A stretch of DNA of 8,017 nt from Chitinophagaceae bacterium (GCA_003489485.1 DNMB01000091.1:1-8017), one strand, 5' to 3'; shown: positions 1 through 5,835, counted from the stretch's first letter. Notes: generated from the letters alone by a model not told the origin. Made by a program: numbers and translations.

Positions 1-399
1 GAAGGCATAGCCGGTGGCCACAAGGGTTGCGACTAGTGGAGCGGCCCCAAGCAAAAGGGCTAGCAAGTAAAAGCAAACACAGGCCAGAAAGAAAAAGTTC
101 ATGGGTTTAGGAAGGCCCAGCATAAAAATATTGGTCATGTTGGGCAGTATCGATTTGCCTTCCATCGCCACTTGGTAGTTAGGCATGCCACTGAACAGAT
201 TCGGGTTCCAGAGCGGAAAATGACCCTTGGCTTCTTTATACTCAAACGAATTTTGAGCCATTCCTTTCCAGCTGACATTGTCGTGCTGGTCCAATTCATT
301 TCCTTGAATGGCAGGCAGGCAAAACAGAGCCGCTACTGCCATAAAAAAGAGGAGGGCCAGTACGTGCGGAAGGACCTTCTTGACCAAGGCATTTTGCAT
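1..399 (-). CDS. YfhO-family integral membrane protein (N-terminal part)
   Basis: This is the first 133 codons of a minus-strand gene that runs off the window start. The translation begins MQNALVKKVLPH, with a hydrophobic helix at about residues 10-31. A conserved extracytoplasmic stretch follows (QHDNVSWKGMAQ, residues 38-49, then FPLWNPNLFSGMPNYQ, 61-76). Further hydrophobic segments lie at about 100-118 and 121-133. This pattern is characteristic of the large multi-pass YfhO-like proteins common in Bacteroidota, which are related to GT-C glycosyltransferases and thought to act in envelope polysaccharide or lipid glycosylation. Asp40 in the first outer loop sits where GT-C enzymes carry an acidic catalytic residue; that assignment is inference. 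The frame stays open upstream of ATG 399 and TTG codons at 420 and 417 are possible, but the ATG matches the usual family N-terminus and lies just downstream of a -7-like element. The exact sugar donor and acceptor cannot be told. Confidence 0.85.
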   Translation of the reverse strand, partial: MQNALVKKVLPHVLALLFFMAVAALFCLPAIQGNELDQHDNVSWKGMAQNSFEYKEAKGHFPLWNPNLFSGMPNYQVAMEGKSILPNMTNIFMLGLPKPMNFFFLACVCFYLLALLLGAAPLVATLVATGYAF

Positions 400-417
400 A
401 GGGAGATATTTGAGCAA

Positions 418-436
418 CAAAATAATGCTATTTTCA
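418..436. promoter_or_regulatory. Back-to-back divergent -7-like elements in a dyad (YfhO gene / yhhQ)
   Basis: AAAATA (419-424) and TATTTT (429-434) form a perfect inverted repeat around ATGC. On the plus strand TATTTTCA (429-436) resembles the Bacteroidota -7 consensus TAnnTTTG with two mismatches, and a TTTG at 409-412 stands 16 nt upstream. It would serve yhhQ, with a short leader before ATG 457. On the minus strand TTATTTTG (425-418) has one mismatch to the consensus and would serve the YfhO gene, whose ATG lies 18 nt further on; no good -33 element is visible there. Position between two divergent genes supports promoter function, but the match is moderate. Confidence 0.35.
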
Positions 437-456
437 TGGATAAGTAAAACCCCTGT

Positions 457-1254
457 ATGGTGCACTCCATTATTTCCAATAAGGCAAATAGGCTGTTTTT
501 GATCTTGGGTGGATTTTTTATAGCCAATGCATTGATTGCCGAGATCATCGGGGTCAAGATATTTTCGCTCGAGCAAACCCTTGGTATGGCGCCACTCTCA
601 GTGCGCATTTTCGGTAACGAGCTTTCTTTCAATCTTACGGCAGGGGTATTGTTGTGGCCGGTCGTGTTCATCATGACCGACCTGATCAACGAGTACTATG
701 GCACCCGGGGGGTACGATTTTTATCGTGGCTAACGGCCGGATTGATTGCTTTTGCCTTTATCATTTTCATGGGAGCTATTCGACTGTCGCCTGCTGCATT
801 CTTCGTGACCAGTAAGCAGGGTAGCGGTGTGCCCGATATGCAACTGGCTTACACGAGCGTGCTTGGGCAAGGAGGGTTTATTATCGTTGGCTCACTCACG
901 GCATTTTTGTTGGGACAGCTGGTGGATGTGCTTGTCTTTCATCGAATCAAAAAACTTACCGGCGAAAAGTATATCTGGTTACGAGCAACCGGTTCTACGC
1001 TGGTTTCGCAGTTCTTGGATAGTTTTGTGGTGCTCTTCATCGCTTTTTACGTGGGTACTCGCGTCAATGCTCAGCCCGGCGATTTTGAGTGGCCGATGAG
1101 TTTATTTCTGGCAGTGGGTATCGTCAATTACTGCTATAAATTCTGCGTTGCGGTCTTGCTGACACCTGTAATATACTGGGTACATTCGCTGATCGAAAAC
1201 TACCTGGGTAAAGAACTCGCTGCCTCCATGAAAAAGGAGGCCATGACCGACTAA
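457..1254 (+). CDS. yhhQ: Queuosine precursor transporter, YhhQ/VUT family
   Basis: A 265-residue multi-pass inner-membrane protein with about six hydrophobic segments (roughly residues 12-34, 57-75, 88-110, 138-160, 183-201 and 215-240). Family hallmarks are visible: the block WPVVFIMTDLINEYYG (67-82), with the TDLxNEYxG core, and the later LRATGSTLVSQFLDSFVV (175-192), with conserved Arg, Ser/Thr, Gln and Asp-Ser. YhhQ-family members import deazapurine precursors of the tRNA modification queuosine (preQ0/preQ1, or queuine in some bacteria); which one is used here cannot be read from the sequence. Length is slightly above the E. coli protein because of an N-terminal extension and a 110-135 loop, as in other Bacteroidota members. 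ATG 457 has no Shine-Dalgarno sequence. The gene is divergent from the YfhO gene and ends 3 nt before the end of the convergent NUDIX gene. Confidence 0.88.
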   Translation: MVHSIISNKANRLFLILGGFFIANALIAEIIGVKIFSLEQTLGMAPLSVRIFGNELSFNLTAGVLLWPVVFIMTDLINEYYGTRGVRFLSWLTAGLIAFAFIIFMGAIRLSPAAFFVTSKQGSGVPDMQLAYTSVLGQGGFIIVGSLTAFLLGQLVDVLVFHRIKKLTGEKYIWLRATGSTLVSQFLDSFVVLFIAFYVGTRVNAQPGDFEWPMSLFLAVGIVNYCYKFCVAVLLTPVIYWVHSLIENYLGKELAASMKKEAMTD

Positions 1255-1259
1255 GGCCT
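1238..1259. terminator. Possible weak bidirectional terminator (yhhQ / NUDIX)
   Basis: AGGCC (1238-1242) and GGCCT (1255-1259) can pair around a 12-nt loop holding the yhhQ stop codon. A T-rich stretch (ATTGTTTTCTT) follows on the plus strand, and reading the minus strand a CCTTTTT run follows. The placement at the convergence point is right for both transcripts, but a 5-bp stem is short, so this is a tentative call. Confidence 0.25.
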
Positions 1260-1719
1260 ATTGTTTTCTTAATTGGGCGGCCACAATTTTATCGATTGGC
1301 AGGCTCAAGGCCTCTGGCCCGAATTCGTTCCACTGTACAAATCGAAATGTCTCGGTTTGCTCGTGCTCTTGGTAGCGGGCCAGCTCTCGTTCATCAAAGT
1401 CAAAGGGTTTGGTCTTGAGCGTTACGGCGATAGCCTCTAACGGTTGCACGGCATAATAGATCGAGATGATCTGTTGAGCCGGATTAAAGGCCGAAAGCTG
1501 AAAGTAGTCAGTAGTGTAAATATGTTCCTTGACCGCCACCCGAAGATTCATCTCTTCTAAAAATTCACGGGTCAGACAGTCTCGGGTACCTTCTCCGAAC
1601 TCAAGACCTCCTCCGGGAAATTTTGTAAAGCGATCTCCACGGATCCACTCGTCACTTACTAGCACACCTTGCTCGGAATCTTGTAAGATGCCATAGACGC
1701 GAATGGTAAACTTTTTCAT
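1258..1719 (-). CDS. NUDIX hydrolase
   Basis: A 153-residue protein with a single NUDIX domain, which hydrolyses a nucleoside diphosphate linked to another group, using Mg2+ held by the box glutamates. The NUDIX box GX5EX7REUXEEXGU is seen at residues 37-59: Gly37, Glu43, then Arg51-Glu52-Phe-Leu-Glu55-Glu56-Met-Asn-Leu. The usual glycine near the box end is Asn58; the metal-binding REXXEE core is intact. Preceding GDRFTKFPGGGLE (28-40) is the usual lead-in strand and loop. Length fits a stand-alone NUDIX enzyme. Substrate cannot be assigned from the box. Its ATG overlaps the dapF stop codon (ATGA), so it is the last gene of the phosphorylase-dapF-NUDIX operon and is probably translationally coupled to dapF. 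A housekeeping role on damaged or surplus nucleotides is possible but unproven. Confidence 0.9.
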   Translation of the reverse strand: MKKFTIRVYGILQDSEQGVLVSDEWIRGDRFTKFPGGGLEFGEGTRDCLTREFLEEMNLRVAVKEHIYTTDYFQLSAFNPAQQIISIYYAVQPLEAIAVTLKTKPFDFDERELARYQEHEQTETFRFVQWNEFGPEALSLPIDKIVAAQLRKQ

Positions 1720-2516
1720 GCGATCAGTTTTTGCGGGTCAATATGGGTTTCAAAAACAGGTTCAGCAGGGCCGCAAAGCCAAATGGAGTGGTAGCGATTA
1801 TTTTCTTTTACAAAGCGAATGATCAGTGGTCCGCCTTTCGTTTGTACTGTTATCTGAGTGGGCCCATCGAGTGCAGGAGCGCAGACAAGGGCAGCGGCCA
1901 CCGATCCGGTACCGCAAGAAAGGGTCTCGTCTTCTACGCCCCGCTCATAGGTGCGAAGTAAAATCGAATTGGGGTCATCCGTGCGCTGAACAAAATTTAC
2001 ATTGATGCCTTGTTGGTTGTAAGCTTCGCTATAGCGGATCGATTTTCCTACCGTAACTACGTCTGTTTTATTGATATCATCCACGAACAAGACCAGATGG
2101 GGTGAGCCTGTATTAACGACAATGTGTTCTTGCTGGCGTTCCATATCGACTACGTCTTGCATGAGTAGCGATATCATTCCGTTTTTTTCGTTGATGGATC
2201 GGTGGGGTCCATCGGATGCACTAAACGTACAATTATCGGTAATAATCCCCAGTGCCGACGCAAATTTGGTGATGCAGCGCGCCCCATTGCCGCAGAAACT
2301 TCCCGGATGTCCGTTGGCGTTAAAATACTTCATCGAAAAATCTGCGTGCTCGTTATTCTCCAGTAAGATCAGTCCGTCGGCGCCAATTCCAAATCGCCGG
2401 TCACATAATTTTTGAATTAGTTGTTGCGATAGGTCTTGGTACAGGCCGGCTCGATTATCGCCCAGCAAAAAGTCGTTGCCAGTTCCTTGGTATTTGCTGA
2501 AATGAAGCTTGCTCAT
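1716..2516 (-). CDS. dapF: Diaminopimelate epimerase
   Basis: A 266-residue cytoplasmic enzyme (EC 5.1.1.7) that converts LL-2,6-diaminopimelate to the meso form, the precursor of lysine and of the peptidoglycan crosslinking residue. It is PLP-independent and uses two cysteines as acid and base. Both are present in their signatures: Cys75 in GSFCGNGARC (72-81) and Cys201 in ERGVEDETLSCGTGS (191-205). The N-terminal KYQGTGNDF (8-16) with its substrate-binding Asn, and the paired alpha/beta repeats of the fold, match family length and order. Its start ATG overlaps the stop of the upstream phosphorylase gene, and its stop overlaps the NUDIX start, both as ATGA, so all three are very likely one transcript. 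No other lysine-pathway genes lie in the window. The call is secure. Confidence 0.97.
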   Translation of the reverse strand: MSKLHFSKYQGTGNDFLLGDNRAGLYQDLSQQLIQKLCDRRFGIGADGLILLENNEHADFSMKYFNANGHPGSFCGNGARCITKFASALGIITDNCTFSASDGPHRSINEKNGMISLLMQDVVDMERQQEHIVVNTGSPHLVLFVDDINKTDVVTVGKSIRYSEAYNQQGINVNFVQRTDDPNSILLRTYERGVEDETLSCGTGSVAAALVCAPALDGPTQITVQTKGGPLIIRFVKENNRYHSIWLCGPAEPVFETHIDPQKLIA

Positions 2517-3391
2517 AACGCCTCTGCAAAGGTTCGCAGAAAGTGTTGAATCAACTTTTCAACGGCTGCATTGATATTTTCAGAGAAGGTTTGACTTACT
2601 CGGTTCGCCACAACGGCATTTAGTGCCAAGCACTGATGACCCAGCAGACGTCCCAATCCGTAAATGGCGGCGGTCTCCATCTCCATATTGGATATGCGGT
2701 GCATGCCATGTCGAAAATGGGTGAGACTATCTACAAAGCCAGGGTGTCTGAGTCCCAGCCGAACGACCCGTCCTTGTGGTCCGTAAAATCCTGGTGCGGT
2801 GATCGTAATGCCCGAGTGCAGGTCTTTTGCAAATAAAGACAACAAAGCGGGGGCCGCGCTACTCAAATAGGGGGCTCCCGAAAGTTGGTGAAACTGGGTT
2901 TGTGCGCAAAAGCTTTCCAGTAAGGTCGTTTCTTCTGCCGTGGGCTCCAATCGGTAGTAATGAAGTAGGTTGTCTATGCCCAGTCCGTGCGTGGAGGCTA
3001 CCAGCGAGTCGATCGGAATATCTTTTTGTAACGAACCGGTGGTGCCCAGTCTAACGATTTTTAGCGTACTCAATTCAGGTTTAGGAAGACGGGTATCCAG
3101 GTCAATATTTACCAATGCATCGATCTCGTTCATTACGATGTCTATGTTGTCGGGTCCAATACCAGAAGAAAGAACGGTAATTCTTTTTTGACCTATTCTT
3201 CCGGTATGCGTTATAAACTCACGGTGCTCTCTTTTGTAGTCGATCTGGTCAAAATATTTGCTTACGGCTGCCACACGGGCAGGGTCGCCCACCGTTACAA
3301 CAGTGGGGGCCAATTCTTCGGGTCTGACATCGAGGTGGTACACCGCACCGCGAGAATTGATAATAAGTTCAGAGGGGGCAATCGGCTTCAT
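2513..3391 (-). CDS. Nucleoside phosphorylase, uridine-phosphorylase-like
   Basis: A 292-residue cytoplasmic enzyme of the PNP/UDP phosphorylase superfamily, cleaving a nucleoside with phosphate into base and ribose-1-phosphate. Phosphate-site motifs are VGDPARV (34-40), EHREF with Arg57, and RLGTTGS (114-120). NMEMETAAI (235-243) binds ribose. FYGPQGR (202-208) aligns with the FYxxQxR segment of E. coli uridine phosphorylase, whose Gln and Arg recognise uracil, so pyrimidine nucleosides, chiefly uridine, are the likely substrate; this is inference by motif and gives no proof. The protein is longer than E. coli uridine phosphorylase (about 253 residues), mostly from an extension at 1-28 and an insert around 93-108. 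The start is taken at ATG 3391. An in-frame TTG at 3400 would add three residues but lies within an exact -7 promoter element and is unlikely. First gene of a three-gene operon with dapF and a NUDIX hydrolase. Confidence 0.9.
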   Translation of the reverse strand: MKPIAPSELIINSRGAVYHLDVRPEELAPTVVTVGDPARVAAVSKYFDQIDYKREHREFITHTGRIGQKRITVLSSGIGPDNIDIVMNEIDALVNIDLDTRLPKPELSTLKIVRLGTTGSLQKDIPIDSLVASTHGLGIDNLLHYYRLEPTAEETTLLESFCAQTQFHQLSGAPYLSSAAPALLSLFAKDLHSGITITAPGFYGPQGRVVRLGLRHPGFVDSLTHFRHGMHRISNMEMETAAIYGLGRLLGHQCLALNAVVANRVSQTFSENINAAVEKLIQHFLRTFAEAL

Positions 3392-3418
3392 TGATGTCAA
3401 AAATAGTGCTTATTTTCG
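3391..3418 (+). promoter_or_regulatory. Promoter of tRNA-Cys
   Basis: TATTTTCG (3411-3418) differs from TAnnTTTG at one position, and a TTG (3391-3393) lies 17 nt upstream. The expected start near 3423-3426 leaves a precursor leader of about 10 nt before the tRNA. The site lies on the opposite strand to the phosphorylase promoter and shares most of its DNA, so the two promoters overlap back to back. Confidence 0.45.
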
Positions 3419-3425
3419 CAGCCAA
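3398..3425 (-). promoter_or_regulatory. Promoter of phosphorylase-dapF-NUDIX operon
   Basis: On the minus strand TATTTTTG (3405-3398) matches the Bacteroidota -7 consensus TAnnTTTG exactly, and a TTG (3425-3423) stands 17 nt upstream as the -33 element. Only 6 nt separate the -7 box from ATG 3391, so transcription should begin at or within a few bases of the start codon and give a leaderless or nearly leaderless mRNA. Confidence 0.6.
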
Positions 3426-3433
3426 TCCTTTCG

Positions 3434-3504
3434 GGTCCTGTGGCCGAGTGGCTAGGCAGAGCTCTGCAAAAGCTCGTACAGCGGTTCGAATCCGCTCGGG
3501 ACCT
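3434..3504 (+). tRNA. tRNA-Cys (anticodon GCA)
   Basis: A complete 71-nt cloverleaf. The acceptor stem GGTCCTG (3434-3440) pairs with CGGGACC (3497-3503), with one G-T pair. The D stem GCC/GGC pairs at 3443-3445 and 3455-3457. The anticodon stem GAGCT/AGCTC (3459-3463, 3471-3475) holds the loop CTGCAAA with anticodon GCA at 3466-3468. The T arm AGCGG/CCGCT (3480-3484, 3492-3496) encloses TTCGAAT. The discriminator is T3504, the U73 typical of cysteine tRNAs. CCA is not encoded (CCC follows), so it must be added by the CCA-adding enzyme. It stands alone, with its own terminator. Confidence 0.97.
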
Positions 3505-3509
3505 CCCTT

Positions 3510-3543
3510 AAACCCCCGTCAACCCCTTGTTGTTCGGGGGTTT
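3510..3543 (+). terminator. Hairpin terminator after tRNA-Cys
   Basis: AAACCCCCG (3510-3518) pairs perfectly with CGGGGGTTT (3535-3543). Inside the loop CAAC (3520-3523) can also pair with GTTG (3529-3532), extending the structure. The tract after the stem, GTTGTTG, is only moderately T-rich. It begins 5 nt after the tRNA 3' end, which fits a terminator or a 3' processing structure. Confidence 0.65.
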
Positions 3544-3561
3544 GTTGTTGATTCGGGGGTT
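3527..3561 (+). repeat. Short imperfect tandem repeat TTGTTG(A)TTCGGGGGTT
   Basis: The unit TTGTTGTTCGGGGGTT at 3527-3542 recurs at 3545-3561 with one inserted A. The first copy supplies the 3' arm of the tRNA terminator. The second offers an alternative GGGGGTT arm for the same upstream AACCCCC. It probably arose by local duplication. Confidence 0.6.
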
Positions 3562-3575
3562 CCCTTTTAGTGACG

Positions 3576-3583
3576 TAAATTTG
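3576..3583 (+). promoter_or_regulatory. -7 promoter element of the small-TM/FKBP/sdaA operon
   Basis: TAAATTTG fits TAnnTTTG exactly and ends 6 nt before ATG 3590. This is the same spacing as for the divergent phosphorylase gene and again predicts a leaderless mRNA. No good -33 TTG is present at 17-19 nt; the nearest candidate is TTCG at 3552-3555, 20 nt upstream. Confidence 0.45.
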
Positions 3584-3589
3584 CTTGTT

Positions 3590-3922
3590 ATGCTGACCAA
3601 AGAAGAAGAGGATTTTATCGGTTACTGGGCGCATCATCGTTTACAAAAGCGCAAGGTCATCAAACAACTGGCAGTAGGCCTTCCGATGGCTATGGCACTA
3701 GTGGTAGGCATCTCGCTTAATTTATTTTCCGGGTGGTATACCCGTGCACAGATGGTGCTGTTCAGAGAGAGCGCCTCTTTGGTAATTGTGTTGTTGATCG
3801 CTGCGCTTGCGATGATTATCTTTATGGTCGTATTTTCTTCTCGTCATCGCTGGGATCTAAATGAACAGCGCTATAAAGAGTTATTGCAGCAACAAAGAAA
3901 TGAGACCACATCAACTACGTAA
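3590..3922 (+). CDS. Small two-TM membrane protein of unknown function
   Basis: A 110-residue protein. A charged N-terminus (LTKEEEDFIGYWAHHRLQKRK, roughly residues 2-22) precedes two hydrophobic helices at about 27-46 and 63-83, joined by the short loop FSGWYTRAQ (46-54). A polar, probably helical tail (88-104, WDLNEQRYKELLQQQRN) follows. The positive-inside pattern places both termini in the cytoplasm. Similar small proteins, with a YW near the N-terminus, an NLFSGWY-type loop and a WDxxEQRYxEL tail, occur in related Bacteroidota, but I know no function. ATG 3590 is chosen because an exact -7 element ends 6 nt before it. An in-frame TTG at 3527 lies inside the tRNA terminator. It is the first gene of an operon with an FKBP lipoprotein (13-nt gap) and sdaA, so a role in the envelope beside the lipoprotein is conceivable, though this is only context. 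Confidence 0.8.
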   Translation: MLTKEEEDFIGYWAHHRLQKRKVIKQLAVGLPMAMALVVGISLNLFSGWYTRAQMVLFRESASLVIVLLIAALAMIIFMVVFSSRHRWDLNEQRYKELLQQQRNETTSTT

Positions 3923-3935
3923 AATTTATTTACAT

Positions 3936-4400
3936 ATGAACAGGTACAGCGTTTTAGTTTTGTCAAGCATCGTTTTTTTTATGGTCGGCTGCGTCAAAGA
4001 CAAGGCCTGTGTTCCTAAGACAGTGGCCAGCGAGCAGACAACCATGCAAAGTTTTGCTACTGCTAATAATATGACGGTCCAGACGCATCCCAGTGGAATG
4101 CTCTATCAGATCGTCAATGCCGGTAATGGTGCCACGGCCAATCTGGCCTCACGCGTATCGGTTCGCTACACGGGCAAATTGATGAATGGTACCATTTTCG
4201 ATTCACGCACTTCTACACCTGCCGAGTTCATACTGGGGCAGGTGATCAGCGGTTGGCAGCTGGGCGTACCTCTTATTCAAAAAGGCGGTACGATAAGACT
4301 GCTCATCCCTTCTTCGCTTGCTTATGGCTGCACGGCCACTGGTCCCATTCCGGCCGATGCCGTACTGTATTTTGAAATCGAGTTGGTAGACGTTAGATAA
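3936..4400 (+). CDS. FKBP-type peptidyl-prolyl isomerase, lipoprotein
   Basis: A 154-residue exported lipoprotein with one FKBP domain, which catalyses cis-trans isomerisation of proline peptide bonds (EC 5.2.1.8) and so helps envelope proteins to fold. The N-terminus has Arg3, a hydrophobic core (4-16) and the lipobox MVGC with Cys19 as lipidation site; the mature part therefore sits on a membrane, facing the periplasm or the surface. The FKBP domain spans about 50-154: [17 protein letters not shown] (74-90) with Tyr78, Phe88 and Asp89, then VISGWQLGV (103-111) with Trp107, then LIPSSLAYG (123-131) with Tyr130, and a final FEIELVDV. These are the usual active-site residues, so it should be active. 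ATG 3936 is preferred over ATG 3861, which overlaps the upstream gene and would spoil the signal peptide. It lies 13 nt after the small membrane-protein gene and 4 nt before sdaA. Confidence 0.92.
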   Translation: MNRYSVLVLSSIVFFMVGCVKDKACVPKTVASEQTTMQSFATANNMTVQTHPSGMLYQIVNAGNGATANLASRVSVRYTGKLMNGTIFDSRTSTPAEFILGQVISGWQLGVPLIQKGGTIRLLIPSSLAYGCTATGPIPADAVLYFEIELVDVR

Positions 4401-4404
4401 TCCT

Positions 4405-5835
4405 ATGCCTTACGAAGCGATCTCCACCTTCGATATTTTTAAAATTGGGATAGGTCCTTCCAGTTCACACACGCTGGGACCATGGCGGGCGGCCTTACGC
4501 TTTGTAGAGGAGCTGCGTGCCAACCAGGAGCTTTCGCTGGTCACCGCCGTTAGGGTATTGCTTTACGGATCGCTGGCTAAAACCGGAAAGGGTCATGGCA
4601 CCGATGTGGCCGTGCAACTGGGACTGGCCGGAGAAGATCCGGTTGATTTTCCTGTTGACCAGATCGAAGCAAGACTTGGTTCTATTGCAGCGATGAAGCG
4701 ACTTTTACTTGGCAAAAATCACGAGATCGTATTTGACGCCCGCGAAGACATCGATTTTTTAATTACAGAGACACTTCCATTTCACTCCAATGGAATCACC
4801 TTTTTAGCTACGCTCTCTACCGGTGCCGATCGGGCCGCCACGTTTTATTCAGTAGGGGGTGGATTTGTGGTAAAGGAAGGAGAACAAACATCGTCTCATC
4901 AAACGGTAGATCTTCCCTTTCCTATAAACAACGCCGGTGATCTGCAACACTGGTGCATTAAGACCGGATTGTCGATTCACGAGATCGTGTTAGAAAATGA
5001 GACAGCCTGGAGAGCCGAGTCGCTTACGAGAAAAAAAGGAATGGAGATATGGACGGTCATGCAGGACTGCATTTACCGAGGTTGCCATACGGCCGGTGTA
5101 CTGCCTGGCGGTTTGAATGTGAACAGAAGGGCTGCGGATCTCAATAAAAAGTTATTGCCTGCCAAAGCGACCTATCAAAACAAAGTTGAATGGGCCAATG
5201 CAATTCGCTCCGGGGGTAACGATTTTAAGTATACGCTCGACTGGGTAAGTTGTTTTGCCTTGGCGGTGAACGAAGAAAATGCAGCTTTTGGAAGGGTAGT
5301 GACCGCCCCTACTAATGGGGCAGCGGGAGTAATACCTGCCGTTTTGCAGTATTTTATTTGTTTTTGTAATGGAGACAGTGAAGAAAAGATCCTCGCATTT
5401 CTTTTTACGGCCGCACAAATTGGAAGTCTGTTTAAAAAAGGGGCCACGCTTTCTGCTGCAATGGGAGGCTGTCAGGCAGAGATCGGCGTTTCATCTGCCA
5501 TGGCTGCGGCAGGGCTTACCGAGGCCATGGGAGGAACCCAGCGGCAAGTGCTAATGGCTGCAGAGATCGCTATGGAACATCATCTGGGTCTTACTTGCGA
5601 TCCCATAGGAGGGTTGGTGCAGGTTCCCTGTATCGAGCGTAACACCATGGGGGCGATCAAAGCCATCACCGCTTCGCAGCTGGCTTTGCAAAGTGCGCCC
5701 GATCTAGCCAAGGTCTCACTCGATGCCGTTATCAGAACCATGTGGGAGACGGCACAGGACATGAATCACAAATACAAGGAGACTGCCGATGGCGGCTTGG
5801 CCATCAGTGTACCGCTGAGTCTGCCAGAGTGCTAA
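4405..5835 (+). CDS. sdaA: L-serine ammonia-lyase, iron-sulfur type, single chain
   Basis: A 476-residue cytoplasmic enzyme (EC 4.3.1.17) that deaminates L-serine to pyruvate and ammonia with an oxygen-sensitive [4Fe-4S] cluster. The beta domain comes first ([15 protein letters not shown], 16-30; GHGTD, 63-67). The catalytic alpha domain follows ([10 protein letters not shown], 269-278; [14 protein letters not shown], 301-314; [21 protein letters not shown], about 344-364). Cluster ligands are Cys356, Cys398 (LTCDPIGG) and Cys409 (VPCIERNT), spaced 42 and 11 residues apart as in characterised single-chain enzymes. The last residue is Cys476. A C-terminal cysteine in a family member folds back to bind the cluster and block the active site until serine displaces it. 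It is third in the operon after the FKBP lipoprotein, and its last 32 bp overlap the convergent mqnE. The function is secure; the tail role is inferred by homology. Confidence 0.96.
   Translation: MPYEAISTFDIFKIGIGPSSSHTLGPWRAALRFVEELRANQELSLVTAVRVLLYGSLAKTGKGHGTDVAVQLGLAGEDPVDFPVDQIEARLGSIAAMKRLLLGKNHEIVFDAREDIDFLITETLPFHSNGITFLATLSTGADRAATFYSVGGGFVVKEGEQTSSHQTVDLPFPINNAGDLQHWCIKTGLSIHEIVLENETAWRAESLTRKKGMEIWTVMQDCIYRGCHTAGVLPGGLNVNRRAADLNKKLLPAKATYQNKVEWANAIRSGGNDFKYTLDWVSCFALAVNEENAAFGRVVTAPTNGAAGVIPAVLQYFICFCNGDSEEKILAFLFTAAQIGSLFKKGATLSAAMGGCQAEIGVSSAMAAAGLTEAMGGTQRQVLMAAEIAMEHHLGLTCDPIGGLVQVPCIERNTMGAIKAITASQLALQSAPDLAKVSLDAVIRTMWETAQDMNHKYKETADGGLAISVPLSLPEC

Noticed and set aside
333..689. 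118-residue minus-strand open frame across the YfhO/yhhQ intergenic region
   Set aside because: It lies antisense to yhhQ, covers the divergent promoter region and has no recognisable domain; the two flanking frames encode clear families.
1731..2415. Plus-strand open frames of 76 and 114 codons opposite dapF
   Set aside because: They are antisense shadows of a secure dapF gene, with no family features.
3392..3400. TTG 3400 as the start of the nucleoside phosphorylase
   Set aside because: It is part of an exact TAnnTTTG box, so it would probably not be transcribed; ATG 3391 gives the normal family N-terminus.
3527..3589. Extended N-terminus of the small membrane protein from TTG 3527
   Set aside because: The extension lies in the tRNA terminator and tandem repeat and upstream of the -7 box.
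3861..3935. Extended N-terminus of the FKBP lipoprotein from ATG 3861
   Set aside because: It overlaps the upstream coding sequence and would bury the signal peptide; ATG 3936 gives a textbook lipoprotein signal.
5152..5447. Two overlapping minus-strand open frames of about 90 codons opposite sdaA
   Set aside because: They are in different frames of the same antisense stretch and have no domain signal; sdaA motifs run straight through.
5803..5820. Small hairpin TCAG/CTGA near the sdaA-mqnE overlap as a terminator
   Set aside because: A 4-bp stem without a T-run is too weak to support.
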